A DNA stretch of 64,000 nt, taken from the NCBI GenBank assembly GCA_963711065.1, contig CAVQCO010000002.1:248001-312000 (forward strand). Direction: 5' to 3'. The position numbers and the translations under genes are program-made. Below are positions 35,123 through 44,787 of this stretch, piece by piece. The stretch is from Bog-473 sp963711065. Its GTDB lineage: Bacteria > Actinomycetota > Acidimicrobiia > Acidimicrobiales > RAAP-2. The notes below the pieces were generated by a model. It did not search any database. It was given only the letters and a program-made list of their open reading frames with translations, and was not told where the DNA came from. The first letter of the stretch is position 1. Every line of letters starts with the position of its first letter.

Positions 35123-36172
35123 TCAGCGCGCCGGCACCCGCTCCACGGACGGCAGCGTGCTCACCGAGCGGCGCGCCTCCCAGTGGCTGCGCCGCCCCAG
35201 CGCGGCGAAATGGGCCGGGCGGTCGGTCAGCGCGTAGGTGGCCAGCCACAGGCGCTTGAGATGCCGCTTGTAGCCGCGGGCGACGTCGTCCTCGTAGGCC
35301 GTGCGACCGTGGAGCACGTGGTAGTTGTTGATGAACTGCATCTCGCCCGGCTGCAGGTCCATGTACACGTTGTAGTCGGGGTCGTTGGCCAGCGCGGAGA
35401 CCGCCGCGATGGCCTCGCGGGCGGTCGCGCTCAGGCGCGGTGCGTCGGCGTGGCGCTGCGAGGCGAGGATGTACTGGGGGATGAAGCGCACGAACAGCCG
35501 CCCCGCGTGCTCGGTGAACCCCGGCACCGAGTAGAACGCGGCCGCGCCATCGGCCTGCTCGCCCCGGGTGTCGTAGGGCAACGCGTCGTACAGCGCGGCC
35601 GCCAGGTGGGGCGCCTCCCGCACGAGGTGGTTGTGGATCGCCACCGCGTTGGCGACGCAGGACAGGCCGCCCGTGCGGGCGGTGCGCAGGCACAGCAGCC
35701 CCACCAGGTCCGACCCGTCGGTGTGGTAGTCGAGGGCGATGCCGCCGAGCTCGTTGCCGCGCACGGTCGGGTCGTCGATCGTCTTGCCCTGGTCGGTCAC
35801 GTCGCCCAGCACGTGGCCGTGCTTGTTCTGCGCCCAGGGCTCGCCCAGGTGGAGCCCGATGCCCCAGTAGAGGAGGGTGAGGTCGTCGTCGCCGTAACGG
35901 GCTGCGTCCAGGGCGGCGATGCGGGCGAAGCCGCGGCCGTTGAGGAGGACGTCGACGACGCCGTCGAGCTTGGCGGCCAACGCGCCGAGGGGGAAGTCCT
36001 CGCGCCCGAGCTCCAACGGGTCGGCGCTCTTCCGCCTCGCCGTGGCCAGCGCGGCGTCGAGCTCGGCGTGGTCGGCGGCGGTGAGCCGCAGCGTCCAGCG
36101 CTCCGGGTCGGCCACGTCGGCCGCCCGCCACTCGGCCGCCGGCTCGAGCTCGTGCACGTCGTCGGCGTTCAT
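35123..36172 (-). CDS. TauD/TfdA-family Fe(II)/2-oxoglutarate dioxygenase
   Basis: A 349-residue clavaminate-synthase-like oxygenase. The iron site is His150-x-Asp152 (D-Y-H-T-D-G-S) with the distal histidine near 288 in N-N-Y-H-V-L-H-G-R. A following arginine-rich K-R-H-L-K-R-L-W segment would hold 2-oxoglutarate. Members hydroxylate amino acids, betaines or sulfonates. It is downstream of the D-aminoacylase gene in the same direction (35 bp apart after correcting that gene's frame), so the pair may degrade an N-acylated amino acid derivative. Confidence 0.85.
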   Translation of the reverse strand: MNADDVHELEPAAEWRAADVADPERWTLRLTAADHAELDAALATARRKSADPLELGREDFPLGALAAKLDGVVDVLLNGRGFARIAALDAARYGDDDLTLLYWGIGLHLGEPWAQNKHGHVLGDVTDQGKTIDDPTVRGNELGGIALDYHTDGSDLVGLLCLRTARTGGLSCVANAVAIHNHLVREAPHLAAALYDALPYDTRGEQADGAAAFYSVPGFTEHAGRLFVRFIPQYILASQRHADAPRLSATAREAIAAVSALANDPDYNVYMDLQPGEMQFINNYHVLHGRTAYEDDVARGYKRHLKRLWLATYALTDRPAHFAALGRRSHWEARRSVSTLPSVERVPAR

Positions 36173-36206
36173 GCCTGCTCCTTCCCGCCCGCCGCGGTGC
36201 GGGCCC

Positions 36207-37911
36207 TCATGCGGCGCGGACGAGGCGGCCGGGCAGTGCGCCCGTCGGATCCCCGTCCCGGTACGTGATCTGCCCGCCCACGACCGTCGCGCGGTAGCCC
36301 GCGCGACCGCTGCAGGAGGCGCTTGCCCCCCGCCGGGAGGTCGTAGGCCATCACGGGCACCTCGCAGCGGAGGTGGTCGAAGTCGATGACGTTGAGGTCG
36401 GCCCGCTTGCCCTCGGCCAGCACGCCGCGATCGCGCAGCCCCACGGCCTGCGCGGTCGCGCTCGTGAGCTGCGCCACCACCCAGCCGACGGGCAGGCGCC
36501 CGTGGGAGCGGTCGCGGGCCCAGTGCGACAGCGCATAGGTGGGGAAGCTGGCGTCGGCGATGATGCCCACGTGGGCGCCGCCGTCGCCCAGCCCGAAGAC
36601 GGTGGCGGGGTGCACCAGCATCTCGCGGCAGGCCTCGAGGTTGCCGTCGGCGTAGTTCGAGAACGGCACGAAGAGGAAGTTGCGCCCGCCGTTCTCCGCC
36701 AGCAGGTCCAGGGTGAGCACCGCGGGGTCCACGCCGCGCGCCTGGGCCGACCGCTGCACGCTCGTCTCCGGGGCGGGCTCGTAGTCGGGCACGTCGCCGA
36801 GCGGGTACATGCGGTCGTAGTCGAGGAGGCGACGCAGCGACCCGTCCGGTCGCTCCCCCTGGAGGAGGCGGGCCCGGAAGGCGGGGTCACGCAGGGCAGC
36901 GACCTGCGCCTCGAGGGGCTGCCGGGCGATCTCCCTGTACGCGGGGTGCCCCGAGAAGGGGTGGAACGACGACTGCAGGCCGAGCAGCAACCCGATGGGC
37001 CGCGGCGCCACCTGGGCCCGGATGGGCAGCCCGTCTGCCGCGGCGCGGGCGACGTCGGCCAACAGGTCGCGCCAGGCCTCGGGCCGCTGGTGGCTCTGGG
37101 CCAGCGACACCGACAGCGGGCACCCGGTGCGCTCGACCAGGCGGCGGATCAGCGCGAACTCCGCCTCCGGATCGGGCCAGAAGTCCGAGATCAGCTCCAC
37201 CACGCCGTGGCCCGCCTCGGCCACGCCCCGGGCGATCGCCTCGAGCTCGTCCGCCCCGGCCCGCAGCGACGGCGTGGGGTCACCCGTCGACGTGCGGTGG
37301 TTCAGGGTCCGGGAGGTGGTGAACCCGATGGCACCCGCCCGCAGCGCCTCGGTGGCCAGCGCGCGCATGGCCGCCGCGTCCTCCGGCGTCGCCTCCTCCA
37401 GGCGGGCGGCGCGCTCGCCCATGACGTAGAGGCGGAGCGCCCCGTGGGGGAGTTGCGCGCACAGGTCGATGTCGTGGGGCCGTTGGTCCAGCGCGTCGAG
37501 GTACTCCGCGAAGCTCTCCCACGTCCACTCGATCCCCTCGTCGAGCACCGCCCCGGGGATGTCCTCCACGCCCTCCATGAGGGAGATCAGCCGGTCGTGC
37601 GCGTCCGGGCGGACGGGCGCGAAGCCGACGCCGCAATTGCCCATCACCGCGGTCGTGACCCCGTGCCAGCTGCTCGGGGTCACCCGCGCGTCCCAGGTCG
37701 CCTGCCCGTCGTAGTGGGTGTGGATGTCGACGAACCCGGGCGTCACCAGCAGACCGGTGGCGTCGACCTCCTCGTGCCCCCTCCCGGTGACCGGACCGAC
37801 GGCCGTGATGGTGGCCCCGTCGATCGCCACGTCGGCGGCCAGGGGCTCGCCGCCCAGGCCGTCGGCCACCAGGCCTCCGCGGACCACCAGGTCGTGTGCC
37901 GTGCCTGCCAT
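36207..37911 (-). CDS. N-acyl-D-amino-acid deacylase family amidohydrolase (frame break near 3' end)
   Basis: A metal-dependent hydrolase of the D-aminoacylase family, about 567 residues. It shows the metal motif F-V-D-I-H-T-H-Y-D-G-Q, S-S-W-H-G-V-T-T-A-V-M-G-N-C-G-V-G-F-A-P, and D-G-G-A-H-V-G-I-I near the C-terminus. After L-L-Q-R the frame is lost. Dropping one base inside TCGCGCGG at about 36304-36312 restores S-A-G-Y-R-A-T-V-V-G-G-Q-I-T-Y-R-D-G and a proper stop at 36207. As read, the frame instead runs into the next gene. I treat the gene as real with a likely sequence error. ATG 37911 is the start nearest family N-termini. Confidence 0.85.
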
Positions 37912-37954
37912 GTGCGCCCTGCCCCTCACCCCGCCGGGCCGCCCCGGTGGGAAT

Positions 37955-37974
37955 TAGTTAGAGTGATCTAACTA
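37955..37974 (-). promoter_or_regulatory. Palindromic operator, probable MarR site
   Basis: A perfect 8-bp inverted repeat, TAGTTAGA and TCTAACTA around GTGA, lies 44 bp upstream of the D-aminoacylase start. It is AT-rich in a very GC-rich area and would cover the -10 region. The MarR gene immediately upstream is the likely binder. Confidence 0.65.
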
Positions 37975-38031
37975 TATGTCATGCGGGGGCCCGGCGCAAG
38001 GGCCGGCCGCGCCGCTCCTCGTCGGCCCACG

Positions 38032-38487
38032 TCAGGGGCCCGTTCCGAACACGTTGCCCAGCCGCTCCTCGCGTGTCCCGGCATGGGCGTCGTAGACCTG
38101 GCGCAGGAAGGCCCGCATGGCGGCGCGATCGACCCCGGGCACCAGCCGCTCCATCCGGTCGGCCAGTTCCTCCTCGAAGCGGGCCAGCCTCGCCCGCCCG
38201 GCCGCCGTGAGCTCCACCCGGGTCACGCGCCCGTCGCCGGTCTCGTCGACGGCGTCGCTGACCCAACCCTGCTGCCGGAGGCCGTTGATCATGGCGGAGA
38301 CGGTCGGCTTGGTCACCGCGTTGGCGGCGGCCAGCTCGCCCGCCCGCCGCGAGCCTCCCAGGAGGTACAGGAGGGTGCGGTACTGCGCCATGCTCATGTC
38401 GCCGCGCCGGGCCACCTGTTCGAACTCCCGGTAGAGCGACACCACGAGGCGCACCCCGGGGACCCGATCGTCCGTCGCCGCGGCCAT
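38032..38487 (-). CDS. MarR family transcriptional regulator
   Basis: A 151-residue winged-helix protein. It shows M-S-M-A-Q-Y-R-T-L-L-Y-L-L, a recognition helix A-N-A-V-T-K-P-T-V-S-A-M-I-N-G-L and a wing D-G-R-V-T-R-V-E-L. It is placed between the thiolase-like gene and the D-aminoacylase gene, all on the minus strand. The palindrome at 37955-37974 suggests it controls the degradative genes. ATG 38487 is taken; a longer frame starts at 38517. Confidence 0.85.
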   Translation of the reverse strand: MAAATDDRVPGVRLVVSLYREFEQVARRGDMSMAQYRTLLYLLGGSRRAGELAAANAVTKPTVSAMINGLRQQGWVSDAVDETGDGRVTRVELTAAGRARLARFEEELADRMERLVPGVDRAAMRAFLRQVYDAHAGTREERLGNVFGTGP

Positions 38488-38557
38488 GCCGCACCCTACG
38501 TTCGTCCCCGGGGCCACGTGCGCACACGGCGCCGGCGACCGGCGCGTGCGTGGCGGG

Positions 38558-40123
38558 TCAGTCGAGCGACAGCGTGCCGTCGGCAGCGAGGACGCCGGTC
38601 CGGCCGATGCCCTCCTCGGCGCACAGGAGGGCGAGGGCGTCGGGGTCGCCGACGTTGGCCCAGGCCCGGCTCCCCTCGGCGGTGCGGCAGGCCACGATGC
38701 CGCGCTCGGCGCCGCCGTCGCGGTCGAACGTCACCGTGTAGGTCTCGATGCGCACCGGGCCGGTCGCCTCGGCGTCGACCCGGCACCGGGGGAGGGCGTC
38801 GACCTCGGGCTGGACGTCGCGCCAGGCGAAGGGCGCCCGGCCGCCGTGCGCCGGGGGGCGCGAGCCGTAGATCCCGACGGAGTGCTTGGTGGCGTACCAG
38901 CCCAGCCCCGTCACGAGGGCTGCGGCCCCCGGTTCGGCCCGCAGCGCGCCGACGGCGCACGCGATGCCGTGGGAGGTGTAGTTGTTCCCGGGGCCGCCGC
39001 CGAAGGTGAGGCCGCCCGTCAGCGTGAGCGGCCGCGCCGCGTCGTCGACCGCCAGGCCCAGCTCGGCGGCCGCCATCTGCACCACGACGGGGAAGCACGA
39101 GTAGAGGTCGACCGCCGCGATGTCGTCGATCCCGAGCCCGGCGAGGGCGAGCGCGGCGTGACCGGCCAGGCGGATGGCGGGGGAGCGGTGCAGCTCGGCC
39201 CGGTGCGAGATGTACCAGTGGTCGTTGGCGTCGGCACCGGCCAGCGGGAAGACCCAGCGCTCCTTGGGCACCCCGGCGGCACGGGCCGCCTCCACCGAGC
39301 AGACGATGTAGCCGGCGCCCTGGTCCACCTGCATGTTGGCCGTGCACAGCTTGGGATAGGGGAACGAGACCATGCGGTTGTCCGGGCCCGGGGTGACGAT
39401 GTCGGCGGCCGGGCGCGGCGTGCGGATCCACGCGTGGGGATTGGCGGCCGCCACCTCGCTGAACCGTGACCACAACGCGCCGATGCGGGCGGCGTGCTCC
39501 TCGAGCGTCCACCCGTTGGCGGCGCGCCAGGCGTTCTCGAACAGGGGGTAGGCGTGCACCGGGAGCAGCACGCCGCGCTGCATCTCGAGGTCGGTGGCCC
39601 CGGGCCTGTCCACGCCGAAGCGGACCGGCTCGGGTGTCGTCTCTGCGGGCTGGCTCGCCCAGGAGAGGGGAGCGCCGGCCGGGTGGCGCCGCGCCCGGGC
39701 GCGGGCGTACATGGCCTCGGCCCCGGTGACCAGCACCACCTCGAGGTCGCCGCGGCTGATGGCGCGGCAGGCGTCGTGCATGAGGGCCTGCGGCGTGTTG
39801 CCCCCGACGGCCGACAGCATCAGCTCCGCCGGCTCCCCGCCCGGGGCATAGCCGAGACGCGACGCCACGAGCAGGGCCGGGTTCGGCGCCCGCCAACCCA
39901 GCGGCAGGACGACCCGGATGCTGTCGGCCCGCCGGAGGAGTGCGTGCCCCGACGGCGCTGCCGCTCCGGGGCCCACCCCGTCGCAGTCCTCGGCCGCCGC
40001 CGCGAGCGCGCGCACCATCAGCTCCAGCGGTTCGGGCCGCTCCGCGGGCTCCAGCCCGGCGCCGGGCGGCGTGACGGACTGGCCGACACCGACCACCACC
40101 GGGGTGCGCGGGTCGAGGGCCAT
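38558..40123 (-). CDS. Thiolase-like (acetyl-CoA acetyltransferase family) protein
   Basis: A 521-residue thiolase-fold protein. The N-terminal part reads R-T-P-V-V-V-G-V-G-Q and later L-S-A-V-G-G-N-T-P-Q-A-L, where SCP-x-type thiolases carry a nucleophilic cysteine in C-A-S-G; here the cysteine is absent. The C-terminal half keeps L-Y-S-C-F-P and G-G-G-P-G-N-N-Y-T-S-H-G-I-A, the counterpart of the GGHP and NxxGG motifs. The last ~130 residues look like an added beta-rich domain. It may bind or process acyl-CoA without classical thiolysis. ATG 40123 is divergent from rpiB, 64 bp away. Confidence 0.75.
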   Translation of the reverse strand: MALDPRTPVVVGVGQSVTPPGAGLEPAERPEPLELMVRALAAAAEDCDGVGPGAAAPSGHALLRRADSIRVVLPLGWRAPNPALLVASRLGYAPGGEPAELMLSAVGGNTPQALMHDACRAISRGDLEVVLVTGAEAMYARARARRHPAGAPLSWASQPAETTPEPVRFGVDRPGATDLEMQRGVLLPVHAYPLFENAWRAANGWTLEEHAARIGALWSRFSEVAAANPHAWIRTPRPAADIVTPGPDNRMVSFPYPKLCTANMQVDQGAGYIVCSVEAARAAGVPKERWVFPLAGADANDHWYISHRAELHRSPAIRLAGHAALALAGLGIDDIAAVDLYSCFPVVVQMAAAELGLAVDDAARPLTLTGGLTFGGGPGNNYTSHGIACAVGALRAEPGAAALVTGLGWYATKHSVGIYGSRPPAHGGRAPFAWRDVQPEVDALPRCRVDAEATGPVRIETYTVTFDRDGGAERGIVACRTAEGSRAWANVGDPDALALLCAEEGIGRTGVLAADGTLSLD

Positions 40124-40187
40124 GGACGGGGCAGCGTACCGGCTCACGCCCCGGGGGCAGCGTGGCACACCGGTAGACTCGCTCCCC

Positions 40188-40664
40188 ATGCGCGTCGCTG
40201 TCGGCTCGGATCACGCCGGGTTCGACCTCAAGGAGATCCTGAAGGCCGAACTGGCCGCGCAAGGGCACGACGTGGCCGACCACGGCACCGCCGAGCCCGG
40301 CGTCTCGGTGGACTACCCCGACTACGGTGCCGCGGTGGGCCGCGCGGTGGCGGAAGGGCTGGCGGACCTCGGACTCTGCGTCTGCGGCACCGGCAACGGG
40401 ATCGCCATGGCGGCCAACAAGGTTCCCGGCGTCCGGGCGGCGGTCGTCCACGACGTGACGACGGCCGCGCTGGCCCGGCGCCACAACCATGCCAACGTCG
40501 TCTGCCTGGGCGCGCGCATCACCGGTGCGGTGGTCGCCGTGGAGGCGCTCGCCGCGTTCCTCGGCGCACCCGAGGAGGGCGGGCGCCACGACCTCCGGAT
40601 CGAGAAGCTGGCGGGCCTCGATCGGGAGCTCGTCCATCACACCCACGTCGAAGGGACTCCATGA
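40188..40664 (+). CDS. rpiB: Ribose-5-phosphate isomerase B
   Basis: A 158-residue enzyme interconverting ribose 5-phosphate and ribulose 5-phosphate. It has the N-terminal V-G-S-D-H-A-G, Y-P-D-Y, the catalytic cysteine in C-V-C-G-T-G-N-G, and R-R-H-N-H-A-N. ATG 40188 fits the family start exactly. The stop overlaps the glyA start (ATGA). Confidence 0.95.
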   Translation: MRVAVGSDHAGFDLKEILKAELAAQGHDVADHGTAEPGVSVDYPDYGAAVGRAVAEGLADLGLCVCGTGNGIAMAANKVPGVRAAVVHDVTTAALARRHNHANVVCLGARITGAVVAVEALAAFLGAPEEGGRHDLRIEKLAGLDRELVHHTHVEGTP

Positions 40665-41945
40665 GCAGCTACGAGACCGCGCTGGCCGCCGATCCCGAGG
40701 TGTCGGGCCTCATCGGCAAGGAGCTGACCCGCCAGCAGACCACGCTGCAGCTGACCGCCTCGGAGAACTTCACCTCGCCCGCGGTGCTGGCCGCGTCGGG
40801 CTCGGTGCTGACCAACAAGTACAGCGAGGGCTACCCGGGTCGGCGGTACTACGGGGGCAACCAGATCATCGACGAGGTCGAGGACCTGGCCCGCGACCGC
40901 GCCACGGCCCTCTTCGGCGCCGAGCACGCCAACGTGCAGCCCCACGCCGGCGCCAACGCCAACCTGGCCGCCTACCAGGCGTTGCTCGAGCCGGGCGCCA
41001 CGATCCTCGCCATGCGGCTCGACCACGGCGGGCACCTCACTCACGGGTCGCCGGCGTCCATCGTGTCGAAGTTCTGGCGCTTCGTGCATTACCGCGTGAC
41101 GCCCGAGTCGCACGACGAGGCGAACCCCGGTGAGGTCATCGACTTCGACCAGGTGGCCCACCTGGCGGAGACCGAGAAGCCCGCGCTGATCGTCGCCGGT
41201 GCGACGGCCTACCCCCGGGTGATCGACCCCCGACCGTTCCGCGAGATCGCCGACTCGGTGGGGGCGCTGTTCATGTTCGACGCGGCCCACGTGGCCGGGC
41301 TCATCGCGGGCGGCGAGCACCCGAGCCCCGTCGGCGTGGCCGACGTCGTCACCTTCACCACGCACAAGACGCTGCGCGGCCCGCGGGGCGGCGCCATCCT
41401 CTGCGGGCAGGACCTGGCGAAGAAGATCGACAGCGCGGTGTTCCCCGGGCTGCAGGGTGGTCCGCTCGAGCACGTGATCGCCGCCAAGGCGGTGGCCTTC
41501 GGCGAGGCGGCGCAGCCGGCGTTCCGCCTGTACGCCGCTCAGGTCGTCGCCAACGCGGCCGCCCTGGCCGATGCCCTGGCCGGGCACGGCTTCCGCCTGG
41601 TCTCCGGGGGCACCGAGAACCACATGCTGCTCGTGGACCTGCGGCCGTTCGACGCGGAGCTCACCGGCAAGGAGGCCCAGGAGGTCCTCGACCGCGCCGG
41701 CATCACCTGCAACCGCAACACCATCCCCGACGACCCCCGATCCCCCTTCCTCACCTCTGGGCTCCGCCTCGGGACGGCGGCCGAGACGACGGCGGGCATG
41801 GGCCCCGCGCGAGATGCACGTCGTCGCGGACCTGATCGTGCGCACCCTCAAGGCCCGTGGCGACGAGGGCGAGATCGCCGCCCTGCGGTCGGAGGTCGCA
41901 GCGCTGTGCGCGGCCTTCACGCCGTATCGCGACCTCGTGAGCTAG
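40661..41945 (+). CDS. glyA: Serine hydroxymethyltransferase (one-base frame break)
   Basis: A PLP enzyme that interconverts serine and glycine and feeds one-carbon units, about 427 residues after repair. It shows the N-terminal Q-L-T-A-S-E-N-F, Y-S-E-G-Y-P-G-R-R-Y-Y-G-G, and the cofactor lysine in T-T-H-K-T-L-R-G-P-R-G-G. Near 41805-41812, one base too many in CCCCGCGCGAG throws off the last ~45 codons. Removing it gives G-P-A-E-M-H-V-V-A-D-L-I and a natural end at 41945. Because the enzyme is central, I read this as a sequence error. It is coupled to rpiB. Confidence 0.93.
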
Positions 41946-41948
41946 CGC

Positions 41949-43145
41949 GTGCCTGACATCGGGTGGTACGGCCTGGTCCTGGTGATCGCCGCAGGGGCGA
42001 CCGCCGCCCTGACCGTGCCCGCCAAGCGCATCGCGGTGCGGGTGGGCTACGTCGCCCATCCGGGCGACCGCACGGTGCACACCAGGCCGATGCCCTACGG
42101 CGGCGGCGCCGCCATGTTCCTGGGGTTCCTGGCCGCCGTCCTCGGCGCGGCCGCCGTGCCGCAGCTGCGGCCCATCTTCGAGGACTCACCGGAGATGACC
42201 GGTGTCGTGCTGGCGGCCGGAGCGATGTTCGCGGTCGGGCTGATCGACGACGTGCGGGACATGTCGGCCCCGGCCAAGATGGCGGGCCAGGTCCTGGCGG
42301 CGAGCATCCTGTACTTCAGCGGCGTGACGATGTACGAGCTCAAGATCCCGCTGGCGGGGTTCTTCGTCCTCACCCCGGGCATCATCCCGCTCATCACCGC
42401 CGCGTGGGTGATCGCGCTGACCAATGCCGTGAACCTGATCGACGGTCTCGACGGGCTGGCGGCCGGCGTGGTCGCCATCGGCGGGGGTGCCCTGGCGATC
42501 TACGGGATCCGGCTGATGGGCCTGGGCCTGCTCCCGAGCGACAACATCGGGCCGCTCGTGGCCGTGATCGCCTGCGGGATCTGCCTCGGCTTCCTGCCCT
42601 TCAACTTCAACCCCGCCCGCATCTTCATGGGTGACGCCGGCGCGCACTTCCTCGGGCTGCTCATGGCCGCGTCCACGATGGTGATCGGCGGCCGGGTGCC
42701 CACCGCCGTGCCGATCAGCGGCGTGACCTACTTCTTCTTCGCACCCCTCTTCATCCCGCTGCTCATCCTCGGGGTGCCCCTCGTCGACATGGCCTTCGCC
42801 TTCGTCCGGCGCACGGCCAAGGGCCGCGGGTTCGACACGCCGGACAAGGAGCACATCCACCACCGGCTGGTGCGCCTCGGGCACGGCCCCCGGCGCAGCG
42901 TGATCATCCTGTGGGCCTGGACCGCGGTCCTGTCCAGTTTTCTGCTCTTCCCGCTCTTCGTGCACCAGGTCAACGCCTTCATCCCGATCGGGGCGGCCGC
43001 CCTGGGCGTCGGGCTCTACACCTTCTTCCACCCGGGCCTGCGCCGGGACAACGGGGACGAGGAGGACGAGGGGCGTGACCAGGGAGTCCCGGGCCCGACG
43101 GAGGAGGTCGCAGCGGTCAGCGAGGTGGTCCGGTTCCCCTCGTGA
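41949..43145 (+). CDS. Undecaprenyl-phosphate N-acetylglucosaminyl 1-phosphate transferase family
   Basis: A 398-residue multi-pass membrane enzyme of the MraY/WecA/TagO group, with about 10-11 helices. Active-site landmarks are G-L-I-D-D-V-R-D, N-A-V-N-L-I-D-G-L-D-G-L-A, M-G-D-A-G and the cytoplasmic H-I-H-H-R-L loop. It transfers a sugar phosphate onto the lipid carrier, starting arabinogalactan, teichoic acid or polysaccharide synthesis. In actinobacteria the gene (rfe/wecA) usually lies just ahead of the ATP synthase operon, as here. The C-terminal ~40 residues are acidic and cytoplasmic. Confidence 0.9.
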   Translation: MPDIGWYGLVLVIAAGATAALTVPAKRIAVRVGYVAHPGDRTVHTRPMPYGGGAAMFLGFLAAVLGAAAVPQLRPIFEDSPEMTGVVLAAGAMFAVGLIDDVRDMSAPAKMAGQVLAASILYFSGVTMYELKIPLAGFFVLTPGIIPLITAAWVIALTNAVNLIDGLDGLAAGVVAIGGGALAIYGIRLMGLGLLPSDNIGPLVAVIACGICLGFLPFNFNPARIFMGDAGAHFLGLLMAASTMVIGGRVPTAVPISGVTYFFFAPLFIPLLILGVPLVDMAFAFVRRTAKGRGFDTPDKEHIHHRLVRLGHGPRRSVIILWAWTAVLSSFLLFPLFVHQVNAFIPIGAAALGVGLYTFFHPGLRRDNGDEEDEGRDQGVPGPTEEVAAVSEVVRFPS

Positions 43146-43326
43146 CCGTTTGGACGCCATCTGGGCGCGGATGCGAAGATGTGGCCTGTGTACCCCGTCC
43201 ACCTCGCCTCGTCCGTCGCCGCCGTCGCGGCCCCGCGGACGACGGACTCCGGCGCGCCACGCACCGCATAAGGGGGCAGCAGTCGCATGCGTGGTCAAGT
43301 GAGGCTCGTCGTGCGCGCCCGTTCGG

Positions 43327-43560
43327 GTGAGCGACCCGGGCGACCCTTCACCTCCGGAGGACCCGAAGGCGCTGCCCGGTGCCATGGCCTTCCTGGGCAT
43401 GGGTCTCTCGGCCGCCGTCTGCGTGGGGGTCGGCCTGGGCCTCGGGATCCTGGTGGACGGTGCGCTGCACACGGGGCCGGCCTTCCTGCTCGTGGGCCTG
43501 GCCCTGGGCCTGGCCGCGGCGGCCCTCAGCATCGTCAAGCAGATCCGCACGTACCTGTAG
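43327..43560 (+). CDS. AtpZ/AtpI-type accessory protein of ATP synthase
   Basis: A 77-residue protein with two membrane helices (A-M-A-F-L-G-M-G-L-S-A-A-V-C-V and F-L-L-V-G-L-A-L-G-L-A) and a proline-rich acidic start. It matches the small AtpZ-like subunit found ahead of atpB, implicated in magnesium handling or c-ring assembly. GTG 43327 gives the compact form. The preceding 43146-43326 interval probably holds the operon promoter, but I cannot fix it. Confidence 0.75.
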   Translation: MSDPGDPSPPEDPKALPGAMAFLGMGLSAAVCVGVGLGLGILVDGALHTGPAFLLVGLALGLAAAALSIVKQIRTYL

Positions 43561-43576
43561 GGGACGGCGCCTGAGC

Positions 43577-43990
43577 ATGCTCGACGGCCTCTCGGACCTG
43601 CAGGGCAACGCGCTGGCCAAGGTGCTCCGCCGCACGATCGTCTCGGCCATCGTCGTGGGCGGGGCAGCCATCGTGGTGGTGCTCCTCCTCTCGGTGCCCT
43701 GGGCGGCGCTCGGCCTCGCCCTCGGCCTCGGGATGGCGCTGGTGAACCTCCGCTTCCTCGATGCCGGCGTGGCGAAGCTCCACACCGATGGCGAGACCAA
43801 CAACAAGGTGCTCCGGCGGGCCATGGGGACCAAGAGCGTGACGCGACTGGGCATCATCACGCTCGTCTGCATCGGACTCATGCTGCTCAACGGCGCGCTC
43901 GGCATCGGGGCCGTGGCCGGCCTCGTCATCTTCCAGCTGCTCTTCGTGGTCAACGTCGGGCGCGTGGTGATCTCCCAGGGGATCCAATGA
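43577..43990 (+). CDS. atpI: ATP synthase I-like membrane protein
   Basis: A 137-residue protein with four hydrophobic segments. It lies between the AtpZ-like gene and atpB and overlaps the latter by ATGA. Its place and topology match the AtpI family, a chaperone for c-ring assembly. Sequence conservation in this family is low, so the assignment leans on context. Confidence 0.75.
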   Translation: MLDGLSDLQGNALAKVLRRTIVSAIVVGGAAIVVVLLLSVPWAALGLALGLGMALVNLRFLDAGVAKLHTDGETNNKVLRRAMGTKSVTRLGIITLVCIGLMLLNGALGIGAVAGLVIFQLLFVVNVGRVVISQGIQ

Positions 43991-44718
43991 GCAACCACTT
44001 CGTGCTCGCCAGCGGCAACATCACGATCGGCGAACACCACGGCGTGGTGCACGTCGCCGGGCTCACCATCTACCTGGACGTGGTGTGGACCACCCTGATC
44101 GCGGCGGCCATCGTGCTCGGCCTCGGCCTGCGCATGCGCGCCAAGGTGACCTCGGGGGTGCCGGGCAAGCTGCAGCTCTTCTGGGAGACGCTGGTCGAGC
44201 AGGTCTCCGACCTGGCCCAGTCCGCCATCGGTCCCGAGGGGATCCCCTTCGTCGGCCTCGGCGTCACGATCTTCTTCTTCATCCTCATCTGCAACTGGCT
44301 CGCCTTCATCCCGAGCGGGGACCCCGGGTTCCTGGCCCCGCCGACCGGCGACGTCAACCTGCCGCTGGCCCTCGCCCTCACCGTCTTCTTCCTCGTGCAC
44401 TACAACTCGGTGAAGGCGCGCGGCTGGGGCGGGTACTTCAAGCACTACGCCCAGCCCTATGCCGCGCTGACGCCCATCAACATCATCGAGGAGATCACCA
44501 AGCCGATCACGCTGACCTTCCGGCTCTTCGGCAACATCTTCTCGGGCGTGCTGATGGTCGCGGTGATCGTGGCCCTGATCCCGCCCTACCTGTCGTGGAT
44601 CGGTCTCCTCGTCTGGAAGCCCTTCGACGAGCTGTTCATCGGCGCGATCCAGGCCTTCATCTTCGGCCTCCTCACCATCATGTACCTCGGCATGGGCATG
44701 AGCCGGGACGCCCACTAG
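43987..44718 (+). CDS. atpB: ATP synthase F0 subunit a
   Basis: A 243-residue membrane subunit forming the proton half-channels. Helices occur throughout. The essential arginine is in L-T-F-R-L-F-G-N-I-F-S-G and the last helix has G-A-I-Q-A-F-I-F-G-L-L. Coupled by overlap to the gene before it. Confidence 0.96.
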   Translation: MSNHFVLASGNITIGEHHGVVHVAGLTIYLDVVWTTLIAAAIVLGLGLRMRAKVTSGVPGKLQLFWETLVEQVSDLAQSAIGPEGIPFVGLGVTIFFFILICNWLAFIPSGDPGFLAPPTGDVNLPLALALTVFFLVHYNSVKARGWGGYFKHYAQPYAALTPINIIEEITKPITLTFRLFGNIFSGVLMVAVIVALIPPYLSWIGLLVWKPFDELFIGAIQAFIFGLLTIMYLGMGMSRDAH

Positions 44719-44787
44719 GCGACCCGGAGAGGCGACCCGCACCACCGACCGACAACCCGAACACGATCTCAACAAAGGAGAGGAAAC

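Noticed and set aside
41800..41945. Programmed frameshift in glyA, atpA or atpH
   Set aside because: No slippery heptamer or downstream structure is evident, and unrelated genes break in the same CGC context, which favours a technical cause.
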